Shown here piece after piece: positions 8,162 through 17,129 of a stretch of 64,000 bases of DNA. A program made the translations under genes and the position numbers. Source of the stretch: Fuscovulum ytuae (GTDB taxonomy: Bacteria; Pseudomonadota; Alphaproteobacteria; Rhodobacterales; Rhodobacteraceae); the NCBI RefSeq assembly GCF_029953595.1, contig NZ_CP124535.1, positions 2,649,001-2,713,000 on the forward strand, in the 5' to 3' direction. The notes below the pieces were generated by a model, which saw only the letters and a list, made by a program, of their open reading frames with translations, made no database searches and was not told the origin of the DNA. The first letter of the stretch is position 1; each line of letters opens with the position of its first letter.

Positions 8162-10228
8162 GTGACCCGCATTTGGCCATGGAAGGCGCGGATGACGACT
8201 GAACGCGAAGAGCCATTGCGTAATAGCGCCGAACCGGACTGGGGCCTTGTGACCCCTGAGGCGCTTTTGATGGCCGAACGGCGCCTGCGCGATGTGATCG
8301 AGGGTGCGCAGGTGGGCACCTGGACCTGGGATTTCGATTCGGTCGGCCAGATTGTGAATGATGTCTGGGCGGCGATGCTGGGCTACGAGCTTTCGGAATT
8401 GCCGCTGATTACCTATGAGACGTGGAGCACGTTGATCCATCCGGATGACAAGGATTGGGTCGAGGCTGAGTTGCGCAGGTGTAGCGAAGGCGAAGACGAC
8501 AGCTATGAGGCCGAATACCGGGTGCGCCACCGGGCCGGCCATTGGATATGGGTGCTTGATCGCGCAAGAGTGGTGCGCCGCAAACCGGACGGATCGCCAA
8601 AGGTGATGGCGGGCATCCAGATCGAGATTTCGGAACTTAAGTCACGCGAGGCAGCACTGATCCGTGCGAAGGCCGAGTTGGAACAGGCGCTTGCGCTAAG
8701 GGCCAGCGCAGAACAGCGGTTTTCGGACATCGCGGCGGTGACGGATGGCTGGCTGTGGGAACAGGATCAGGACCTGCGTTTTTCCTATCTTTCGGCGACG
8801 GAACATCTTGAGCAGCTGGGGCTGAATGCAGACAGCATCATCGGCAAGACGCGGGACGAGTGGCTAAAGGAGCACCCAGAGGTGCGGGCCAGCGCGGATT
8901 GGGAGATCGTCCTGTCGGCGCTGCGCGAGAGGAGACCATTTCGCAATTTTGTCTATCGTGCGCCTCTGGCACCCGATGGAAGCGAAAGATGGTTTCGCAT
9001 TTCGGGGCAGCCGGTCTTTGATGGATCGGGTGTGTTTCTTGGTTATCGCGGCGTCGGATCTGATGTTTCAGAGCTGTATCTTGCGAAAGCGAGGGCCGAA
9101 GAGGCGAGTCGGACGAAATCCATGTTCCTTGCGAATATGAGCCATGAAATCCGCACGCCGATGAACGGCGTTCTGGGGATGGCCGAGGTGCTGGAGGCCG
9201 CCCTGACCGACCCGGAACATAAGCGGATGATCGGCACGATCCGCAAGTCGGGTGAGACGCTGTTGAATATCCTGAATGATATCCTTGATATGTCGAAGAT
9301 CGAGGCAGGGAAACTTGAACTCGAGAATGTCCCGTTCAGCCCTGTTGAGTTGGCCGAGCGTGTAGAAGACCTGCATCGCCTGAAGGCAGATGAAAAAGGG
9401 CTGGATTTCGAAGTTCTGGTTTCCACAGGGGCCGAGTTGCGGCGGATGGGCGATCCGTTCCGGGTGCAACAGATCATGCATAACCTTGTGTCCAACGCCA
9501 TAAAGTTCACCGATCAGGGGGAAGTGACGGTCGAGGTTTCGGGGCGACTGGGGACGCCGTTGGTCCTTGAGGTGCGGGACAGCGGCATCGGCATGTCGGC
9601 CGAAGAGATCGATCGATTGCATGAAGAATTCCGGCAGGCGGATAGTTCCGTCACCCGGCGTTTTGGCGGCACCGGGCTAGGTATGGCGATCACGCGAACC
9701 TTGGTGAACCGGATGGACGGCGATATTCGCGTGACGTCTGCCCCCGGTGTTGGGACGACGGTGCGGGTCACCCTGCCCCTATCCGTAACGGAAGCTGCGC
9801 CAGAGCCCGCATCCGTGCAGACAGAATTGCAGGTTGACGGGCGGCTGGATGGGCTGCGGATTCTGGCTGCGGATGACAATGGAACAAACCGTTCCGTTCT
9901 GGAACTGATGCTGACGCGATGTGGTGCGACGGTGACCACGGTGGATGACGGATGGCAGGCCGTTCAGGCATGGGAGCCGGGTAAGTTCGACGCCGTTCTT
10001 TTGGATATCGCGATGCCAGTGATGGATGGCAAAGGCGCACTTGAAGAAATTCGGGCCCGCGAGGCAGCTATCGGCAAGGGCCGGGTGCCGATCATCGCAG
10101 TGACGGCGAATGCGATGTCGCATCAGATCGTGGAGTATCTGATGTGGGGGTTCGACAGCTGCGTGTCGAAGCCGCTGACCATGACCGATGTTACCAAGGC
10201 CATTCGGTCACTGGTGATGAAGGCCTAA
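8162..10228 (+). CDS. Hybrid sensor histidine kinase (two PAS, HisKA, HATPase, receiver)
   Basis: A 688-residue cytoplasmic hybrid kinase. Two PAS domains (about 41-155, with HPDDKDWV and WIWVLDRARV typical of PAS_3, and about 186-300) precede a HisKA H-box with His328 in MSHEIRTPMNG. An ATPase domain with N-box HNLVSNAIKF and G box GGTGLGM follows, then a receiver with Asp615 in LLDIAMPVMDG. The start is GTG 8162, behind GGGGTGATCC. An ATG at 8192 is an alternative. The kinase core is strikingly like that of the kinase at 3971, so both may act on the same Hpt protein. It converges with and overlaps the Hpt gene by four bases. Confidence 0.9.
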   Translation: MTRIWPWKARMTTEREEPLRNSAEPDWGLVTPEALLMAERRLRDVIEGAQVGTWTWDFDSVGQIVNDVWAAMLGYELSELPLITYETWSTLIHPDDKDWVEAELRRCSEGEDDSYEAEYRVRHRAGHWIWVLDRARVVRRKPDGSPKVMAGIQIEISELKSREAALIRAKAELEQALALRASAEQRFSDIAAVTDGWLWEQDQDLRFSYLSATEHLEQLGLNADSIIGKTRDEWLKEHPEVRASADWEIVLSALRERRPFRNFVYRAPLAPDGSERWFRISGQPVFDGSGVFLGYRGVGSDVSELYLAKARAEEASRTKSMFLANMSHEIRTPMNGVLGMAEVLEAALTDPEHKRMIGTIRKSGETLLNILNDILDMSKIEAGKLELENVPFSPVELAERVEDLHRLKADEKGLDFEVLVSTGAELRRMGDPFRVQQIMHNLVSNAIKFTDQGEVTVEVSGRLGTPLVLEVRDSGIGMSAEEIDRLHEEFRQADSSVTRRFGGTGLGMAITRTLVNRMDGDIRVTSAPGVGTTVRVTLPLSVTEAAPEPASVQTELQVDGRLDGLRILAADDNGTNRSVLELMLTRCGATVTTVDDGWQAVQAWEPGKFDAVLLDIAMPVMDGKGALEEIRAREAAIGKGRVPIIAVTANAMSHQIVEYLMWGFDSCVSKPLTMTDVTKAIRSLVMKA

Positions 10229-10557
10229 TCTTCGGTCAGTTCAGCCAAGAGCGACATGAATTCTCGCAGTGCGCGTTGCAGAACCTTGGGGGCTGCATCT
10301 TTGGTGCAAAGTTGTTCGACTTCATCGGCGATCTCGCCCAATCGCGTATGGCCGAGTGAGGCCGCAACACCCGCAATTTTATGCGCGACAATGCGGATAT
10401 CGTTTCGGGCAGGCGCAGGGTCGTGGCCTGATTCCAATTGCATCCAGCCACTATTGAGGATGTCGAGCCGTTCACCAGCGGCCATGCGGAACATCCGGTC
10501 AGCGCGCGCCAAAGGGTGATCGGCATTCTGGCCTACCCACAGCCCGACTGCCGTCAT
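10225..10557 (-). CDS. Histidine phosphotransfer (Hpt) protein
   Basis: A 110-residue Hpt-domain protein. The phosphorylatable histidine is His59 in AHKIAGVAASLG, the HxxxG pattern of the family. It would carry phosphate between the receivers of the two hybrid kinases and a downstream receiver. Its start overlaps the stop of the receiver/GGDEF-like gene by four bases (ATGA), so the two are translationally coupled. Its 3' end overlaps the convergent kinase gene. Having an Hpt here completes the parts list of a multistep His-Asp-His-Asp phosphorelay. Confidence 0.8.
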   Translation of the reverse strand: MTAVGLWVGQNADHPLARADRMFRMAAGERLDILNSGWMQLESGHDPAPARNDIRIVAHKIAGVAASLGHTRLGEIADEVEQLCTKDAAPKVLQRALREFMSLLAELTED

Positions 10558-11507
10558 GCGACGAGTTGCCCGTTCTTGCTGCGGCGTTCCGGTGGCGTCG
10601 TCGCCGACTGGATTGCGCGTTCAAGGATGCGGGTCGGCTTTGTCGGTGAAAGGAACGCGCTGCGCGCGGGTTCTCCTACGCGGACCTGAGGCACAGGCAA
10701 CCGATCCGATGCATAGATGGTTTCAAAATCCATCAGGCCAATATTGATAAGGATTTCAAGGTCATCCGGCGATTGTCCAAGATCACGTTCCGTCATGCAG
10801 ACGAAGGTGCCGCTTCCGGCATAAGCGATCATGACCTCTTCGGTCTTGAGTGCGTCTACGATCTGAGCGGCCACATCACCAAGCATCTGCACATAGGTCG
10901 CGCCAGACGCCTTGTTAAAAATGATGCTGGCGTTCTTTACGTGGATCGCAAAGGCGGAGGTGGAATACATCCGCTTGACCCCAAGGGTCAGGAGGTAGTT
11001 TTCCATCGCGAGAAATTCGATGCCGCGTTCGAAACCGGGGATAAGGATCGGGGTTTCGAATTCGGCCTTTATCTCGGCCGCTGCGGCACGTTGACCGACG
11101 AGGCGCGCGAATTCTGCAAGGCGCCGGCGTTCGGCGAGAAGGCGGTCAACCATCCCGATCCGGGCCCGCAATTCGATGATGTCGAGGGGCTTGGTGATGT
11201 AATCGGTCGCACCGGCAGCGAATGCTTCATCCACGGCATTCTTGCCGGACATGGCAGTGATCATCAGGATCGGGGTCTGCCTGTAGGCCGTGCGTGTGCG
11301 GATGGCGGCCGTAACGGCGGCACCGTCCATGTCGGGCATCTGCATGTCTGACAGGATGCAATCATAGAGCGTCCCGGAATAATCCAGTTCGTGCAACGCC
11401 TCTTCACCAGAGGGCATGGTTGTAACCTGTGCGTAGCCGATCATCTTGAGCATACCGGCCAAGAGTTCGAGAAACACAGGATCGTCATCGATCGCGAGGA
11501 TTCTCAT
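10554..11507 (-). CDS. Response regulator: receiver plus degenerate GGDEF-like domain
   Basis: A 317-residue protein. The N-terminal receiver (1-125) has its acidic cluster at IDDDP, phospho-acceptor Asp54 in LSDMQMPDMDG and Lys106 in TKPLD. The C-terminal half (about 165-300) aligns by eye with a GGDEF fold, but AGSGTF (230-235) replaces the catalytic GGDEF, and the metal- and substrate-binding residues are not evident. A diguanylate cyclase activity is therefore unlikely; a protein-binding or sensory role is inferred. The start is ATG 11507, behind GGGAAG. It is coupled to the Hpt gene and is the only receiver here with an output-like partner domain. Confidence 0.78.
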   Translation of the reverse strand: MRILAIDDDPVFLELLAGMLKMIGYAQVTTMPSGEEALHELDYSGTLYDCILSDMQMPDMDGAAVTAAIRTRTAYRQTPILMITAMSGKNAVDEAFAAGATDYITKPLDIIELRARIGMVDRLLAERRRLAEFARLVGQRAAAAEIKAEFETPILIPGFERGIEFLAMENYLLTLGVKRMYSTSAFAIHVKNASIIFNKASGATYVQMLGDVAAQIVDALKTEEVMIAYAGSGTFVCMTERDLGQSPDDLEILINIGLMDFETIYASDRLPVPQVRVGEPARSAFLSPTKPTRILERAIQSATTPPERRSKNGQLVA

Positions 11508-11889
11508 TACAAAACTTCCCATTCCTTGGTCACGCTGCCCTGATTGGAAGGGTCACACGCAAATCAGCTACCCCAGCCTAAAATTCATCCTTAATAACGG
11601 CAAAAGTAGGACAGGTTAACGGTGTTTAAAGGCCGGTAAACGATCGCTTTGGCGGGGACCAGCGCTTCAATCAGATCGGCACCGTGGTCCGGAGAGAATC
11701 TTGTGGAAAACTGAGGTGAAATGGGAAATTGCCTAGATTTCAGGCAAATACTGACCGTGCGGACAGAGCGTAATCGTGACGGAAAGCGTCGTTTTTGACC
11801 CCTTTCGATTGACGCACCCCGCCTCGTCGCCCTAGGTAGGGCGATCAACTAAGCGTCGCCTAAGCGACCGATCCTCAGGGGGTATTTGA
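11508..11889. promoter_or_regulatory. Divergent intergenic region upstream of the TRAP permease genes
   Basis: A gap of about 380 bases with no convincing gene. It separates the leftward response regulator from the rightward TRAP operon, so it must carry both promoters. I see a 6-bp inverted repeat TTGCCT/AGGCAA at 11729-11747, a second dyad GTCGC-CTAA-GCGAC at 11855-11868 just before the ribosome-binding site, and TTGACG at 11809-11814 as a possible -35 box with no good -10 partner. The dyads are operator candidates only. Confidence 0.35.
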
Positions 11890-12474
11890 ATGCAGGGTCT
11901 GCTTGGACTCTCGACACTTATTGATCGTTTCAATGTCATCGTCGGTAAGGCGGTCGGCTGGTTGATCCTTGTGGCCATTCTGGTGAGTGCGGCCAACGCC
12001 GTTGTGCGGAAAGTATTCTCTACCTCGTCCAATGCTTGGCTGGAATTGCAGTGGTATCTGTTCGGGGCGGCGTTCATGTTGGCTGCCGCCTATACCCTGA
12101 AGCAGAACGAACATGTGCGCATCGACGTGATCTACGGCCGGGTGAGCGACCGCACACGGCAGTGGATTGATCTGTTGGGGCATCTGTTCTTTCTGATGCC
12201 CTTCGTGGGGCTGATGGTTTACTACCTTGTGCCTTATGTTGCTTCATCTTTCCGGAGCGGCGAGGTGTCGACGAATTCCGGCGGGCTGATCATCTGGCCT
12301 GCAAAGGCCATCCTACTGATTGGGTTCATTCTTCTGACGTTGCAGGGGATTTCCGAGATCATAAAGAAGGTCGCGATCATGCGCGGGCTGATCGAGGACC
12401 CGCATCCGTTCCATAACGCCAAGGAGCAAGCAGAGCTTGAGGCGCAGGCTTTGCTGGATGAGGTGCGGAAATGA
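11890..12474 (+). CDS. dctQ: TRAP transporter small permease (DctQ family)
   Basis: A 194-residue membrane protein with four hydrophobic segments (about 17-37, 54-72, 93-113 and 134-155). These are typical of the DctQ small subunit that pairs with DctM in Na+-driven tripartite TRAP uptake. AGGGGG lies at good spacing before the ATG. Its stop overlaps the start of the large permease gene (ATGA), so the two are coupled. The last 40 residues are charged. The substrate is set mainly by the binding protein encoded convergently at 14361. Confidence 0.88.
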   Translation: MQGLLGLSTLIDRFNVIVGKAVGWLILVAILVSAANAVVRKVFSTSSNAWLELQWYLFGAAFMLAAAYTLKQNEHVRIDVIYGRVSDRTRQWIDLLGHLFFLMPFVGLMVYYLVPYVASSFRSGEVSTNSGGLIIWPAKAILLIGFILLTLQGISEIIKKVAIMRGLIEDPHPFHNAKEQAELEAQALLDEVRK

Positions 12475-14303
12475 TCGAGTTCATCGCGCTTAACCTTGCG
12501 CCGATCATGTTCGCGAGCCTCGTGATCTTTTTGATCCTTGGCTATCCGGTGGCGTTCGCCCTTGCCGCGAACGGGTTGTTGTTCTTTTTCATCGGGGTGG
12601 AGCTTGCGCCTCTTTCGGGTGGGTCGATCACGCTGGATTGGCCATTGCTGAACACCCTGCCCAATCGCATCTGGGGGGTAATGTCGAACGAGACCCTTTT
12701 GGCGATCCCGTTCTTCACCTTCATGGGGATCGTTCTGGAACGGTCCGGGATGGCTGAGGATCTGCTGGACACGATCGGGCAGTTGTTCGGGCCGATCCGG
12801 GGTGGCGTGGCCTATGCTGTCATCTTGGTGGGCGCGCTATTGGCTGCGACGACGGGGGTGGTGGCGGCATCGGTGATCGCGATGGGGCTTATCAGCCTGC
12901 CGATCATGTTGCGCTATGGGTATGACCGTCGCGTGGCAGCGGGCACGATTGCCGCCAGCGGGACCTTGGCGCAAATCGTGCCGCCATCGCTGGTTCTGAT
13001 TGTGCTGGCGGATCAGTTGGGTCGATCGGTTGGCGATATGTATCACGGTGCGATCCTGCCCGCGTTGATCTTGGTCGGGCTGTATATGGCCTATGTCTTT
13101 TTGCTTTCGATCTTTCGGCCGAATGCTGTGCCTGCCCTGCCGCCCGAGGTGCGGACGCTGGGTCGTGGGGTGAAATCGTTGTTGGTGGCCGCAGCGGCAA
13201 TGATGGGGATCGGCTATGGCGCGCACGTCTGGCTGTATCCGACCCAAGGGGCGAATGCTGATGTTCTGGGTGCGGTGGTCGGTGTTCTGGTGATCTATGG
13301 GTACACGTTGGCCGACAAGGCGCTGGGCCTAAACACGATGTCACGGTTGGCGCAGCAGGTGATATTTGTGCTGATCCCGCCGCTTGCCCTGATTTTCCTT
13401 GTGCTCGGGACGATCTTCATCGGGCTTGCGACGCCGACCGAGGCGGGCGCGATGGGGGCGGTAGGGGCGCTGGTTCTGGCCTTTATGAAGCGTCGGCTCA
13501 AGTTGCCGGTCATCACCCAAGCGCTGGCGGCGACGACGCGGTTGTCGGCTTTCGTGATGTTCATCCTGATCGGGGCGAGGGTGTTTTCGCTGACCTTCTA
13601 TGGCGTGAATGGCCATGTTTGGGTGGAGCATCTGCTGACGTCGGTCCCCGGAGGCGAATACGGGTTCCTGTTCGTGGTGAACGTGGTCCTGTTCGTTCTT
13701 GGCTTTTTCCTCGACTTCTTTGAACTGGTCTTCATCATCGTGCCGCTGATCGTGCCTGCGGCGGATGCCTTGGGGATCGATCTGATCTGGTTGGGCGTAA
13801 TCCTTGCCATGAACATGCAGACGTCCTTCCTGACGCCGCCCTTCGGCTTTGCCTTGTTCTATCTGCGGTCGGTCGCGCCCAAGTCGCGCTACAAGGATAC
13901 GGTCACTGGAAAGTTGGAAGATCCGGTGCGGACGGATCAGATATATGCAGGCGCGATCCCGTTTATCGTGATCCAGATGTTCATGGTGGTGGTGGTCATC
14001 CTCTTCCCGCAGCTGGTTTTGCACTACAAGGCACCGGTGATCGATCCGTCGACAGTGACCATCGAGATGCCGACCTTGCAGCCGTTGGGTGGTGGGCTTG
14101 GCGGTTTGGGCCAGCCGGGCGGCTTGGGCGGGGGGCTTGGAGCGCCAGCCGGGTTGCAGCCACCAGGAGCAGCACAAGGTGGGCTAGGCGCGCCGCCAGC
14201 TTTGCAGCCGCAGGGAGGGCTGGGTCAGCCCCCTGCCCTGTTGCAACCGGGTGGATTGGGGCAACCCCCAGCAGCGTTGCAGGCCCCGGCTGCGGGGAAC
14301 TGA
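12471..14303 (+). CDS. dctM: TRAP transporter large permease (DctM family) with low-complexity C-terminal tail
   Basis: A 610-residue multi-span inner-membrane protein of the DctM family and the ion-coupled core of the transporter. Family-like segments include the conserved region AATTGVVAASVIAMG, the loop TPTEAGAMGAVGA and the stretch MQTSFLTPPFGFALFY. The conserved membrane core ends near residue 530. After that comes a tail of about 77 residues made of repeats rich in Gly, Leu, Gln, Pro and Ala (PGGLGGGLG, QPPALLQPGGLG), which DctM proteins normally lack. It starts inside dctQ and ends just before a strong terminator. Confidence 0.9.
   Translation: MIEFIALNLAPIMFASLVIFLILGYPVAFALAANGLLFFFIGVELAPLSGGSITLDWPLLNTLPNRIWGVMSNETLLAIPFFTFMGIVLERSGMAEDLLDTIGQLFGPIRGGVAYAVILVGALLAATTGVVAASVIAMGLISLPIMLRYGYDRRVAAGTIAASGTLAQIVPPSLVLIVLADQLGRSVGDMYHGAILPALILVGLYMAYVFLLSIFRPNAVPALPPEVRTLGRGVKSLLVAAAAMMGIGYGAHVWLYPTQGANADVLGAVVGVLVIYGYTLADKALGLNTMSRLAQQVIFVLIPPLALIFLVLGTIFIGLATPTEAGAMGAVGALVLAFMKRRLKLPVITQALAATTRLSAFVMFILIGARVFSLTFYGVNGHVWVEHLLTSVPGGEYGFLFVVNVVLFVLGFFLDFFELVFIIVPLIVPAADALGIDLIWLGVILAMNMQTSFLTPPFGFALFYLRSVAPKSRYKDTVTGKLEDPVRTDQIYAGAIPFIVIQMFMVVVVILFPQLVLHYKAPVIDPSTVTIEMPTLQPLGGGLGGLGQPGGLGGGLGAPAGLQPPGAAQGGLGAPPALQPQGGLGQPPALLQPGGLGQPPAALQAPAAGN
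14085..14300 (+). repeat. Degenerate GC-rich repeats encoding the DctM tail
   Basis: This stretch encodes irregular units of the type G-G-L-G-(Q/A)-P-(P)-A-L-Q-P. The DNA repeats themselves are imperfect: ggcttgggc, ggtttgggc and ggattgggg variants alternate with cagccccct-type segments. The frame stays open to the stop at 14303, so the repeats are under coding constraint. Repeat number is likely to vary between strains by slippage, which is inference. Confidence 0.7.
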
Positions 14304-14310
14304 CGAAAAA

Positions 14311-14334
14311 ACCCCCGGTCTTGCGACCGGGGGT
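14311..14334. terminator. Bidirectional intrinsic terminator between dctM and dctP
   Basis: A perfect 10-bp stem, ACCCCCGGTC / GACCGGGGGT, with a four-base loop TTGC. It is preceded by a run of A and followed by TTT, and sits between the convergent dctM and dctP genes, so it can stop transcription from either side. Confidence 0.88.
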
Positions 14335-14360
14335 TTCCTTTTGCGTCCGATCTGTCGGGA

Positions 14361-15578
<1,218 letters not shown>

Positions 15579-15637
15579 TTAGTTAACCCAAGGTAAATGC
15601 GGGCTTTTTGGGCACTTGCCACACGTTGTGGCAAGCC

Positions 15638-17119
15638 TTAACCGCCGCGACGAACAATCGCCTCTAGATCGATGGTTTCCGGTTCTGCCGGACCTTTGGC
15701 ATTCGGTTCTTCGGGGGCGGGCTCCGGGGGTTCGCTTGGCTTGGGCGGGGACACAATCACCGGCAGAAGTTCGGCCCCCGTGGCCGAGGGTCCGGTCCGT
15801 TCGGGAGGCTCGCGCCAAGAAAGGGTATCGAAGCCACCGCAATTGTCACAGATCGGGTCCCATTTCGCGTGAACAGCCTGACATTTGTCACAGCACCATT
15901 GCGGGCCGCGGGGCGCTATAAGCGCCTTCGCCAGCCAGCCGCGCACCACAGCCTCATCCGCGCCCTCGCCGCGTTCAATGGCGGCCATGATGGCCAGCGC
16001 GCGCTGTGTTGGATGTGTTTCAACAATGTCGCCAATCGCGCGCCGGGCTTCGGGGAAATCTTCAGCGGCGATGTTGAGTTCGGCCATAAGAAGCCGGGTC
16101 TCTTCGTGCTGCGGATGGTTCGTCACAAGGGTGCGGAAGCGTTTAAGCCGCTGAGCCGCTGATTCCCCGGGTTCGATATCCGCGAATGCGGCCGCGAGAT
16201 CGGGATGGGGTTTGGCGTCCCATGCCTTTTTCAGAACGCGTGTCGCCCCTTTTCTATCGCCTTTTTCGGCCAAAGCCCGCGCGGCCATGGCAGCGGCGGG
16301 AATAAGGTCGGGCGATTGGCGGTTCGCCTCGATTGCGGCCTCGCGGGCTTCGATGCTGCTGCCTTCGTCAAGCACGGCTTGCGCTTGCTGCAAGGCAAGC
16401 ACGGCATCTCGGCGGCGGTAGACATCGCGGGGCAAGGCTCCTGCCTTCATCTTGGCAGTCAGGGTGCCGCGTGCACCTTTCCAATCACGGCTTTCTGCCT
16501 GCAATTTCAGGAGGATATCCTGCGTTTCTTCATGGCGCGGCTTAAGTTCCAGCGCCTTGATCGCAAGTTTCTGCGCAGTTTCGGTATCACCTTCGGTCAG
16601 CTTCTGGCGCAAAAGGCCCCGGATGGCGACAAATCGGGTGACATCAGAGGACAGCAGTTCCTTATAGGCATCCGTTGCGCGGCGCGTGTCACCCGCCGCC
16701 TCGGCCGCCTGTGCGACGAGAAGCGTGGTGAGATGCGGTTCGGCAAGGTATTTCTCGGCCTTAATCGCACGGTTCAGAGCAAGGCGTCCTTCACCTGCGG
16801 CAAGGGCCATGAGGCCTTCTGATAAGGCCTCGAACCCCTTGCGTTCCCGGTTGCGGTCGAAATAGCGACTGATTGCAGTTTCGTCGCCATTGAGGAAGCG
16901 GAAGAGGGCGATGGTAAAACCCACGAACTTCATCAAGAGCCAGACGAGGACGATCATCACAAGAAAGGTGATGAAGGCCTGAAGCGGGCCAAGAGTGAAT
17001 TCGTAGCCCGCGACCGCGATACGGATACCGCCACCGGTGTTCAACAGAACCTCGGCCCCAAGCGTGAGTGTGGCGATGATAAGAATAAACAGCAGAACCT
17101 TGGCGAGGGACCAGATCAT
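15638..17119 (-). CDS. HemY-like membrane TPR protein with C-terminal rubredoxin-type zinc ribbon
   Basis: A 493-residue protein. Two transmembrane helices (about 7-25 and 44-72) and the HemY_N-type region are followed by TPR-like helices (about 95-400) and then a four-cysteine knuckle, C410-x2-C413 and C424-x2-C427, inside WDPICDNCGGFDTLSW. The tail is rich in Pro and Glu. Neighbouring hemD supports the customary name HemY, which has no proven enzymatic role. Membrane anchor plus TPR plus zinc ribbon is also the layout of LapB/YciM, the LPS-assembly regulator. It follows the mitofilin-like gene by ten bases and is presumably co-transcribed with it. Confidence 0.75.
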   Translation of the reverse strand: MIWSLAKVLLFILIIATLTLGAEVLLNTGGGIRIAVAGYEFTLGPLQAFITFLVMIVLVWLLMKFVGFTIALFRFLNGDETAISRYFDRNRERKGFEALSEGLMALAAGEGRLALNRAIKAEKYLAEPHLTTLLVAQAAEAAGDTRRATDAYKELLSSDVTRFVAIRGLLRQKLTEGDTETAQKLAIKALELKPRHEETQDILLKLQAESRDWKGARGTLTAKMKAGALPRDVYRRRDAVLALQQAQAVLDEGSSIEAREAAIEANRQSPDLIPAAAMAARALAEKGDRKGATRVLKKAWDAKPHPDLAAAFADIEPGESAAQRLKRFRTLVTNHPQHEETRLLMAELNIAAEDFPEARRAIGDIVETHPTQRALAIMAAIERGEGADEAVVRGWLAKALIAPRGPQWCCDKCQAVHAKWDPICDNCGGFDTLSWREPPERTGPSATGAELLPVIVSPPKPSEPPEPAPEEPNAKGPAEPETIDLEAIVRRGG

Positions 17120-17129
17120 TCAAGGCCCC

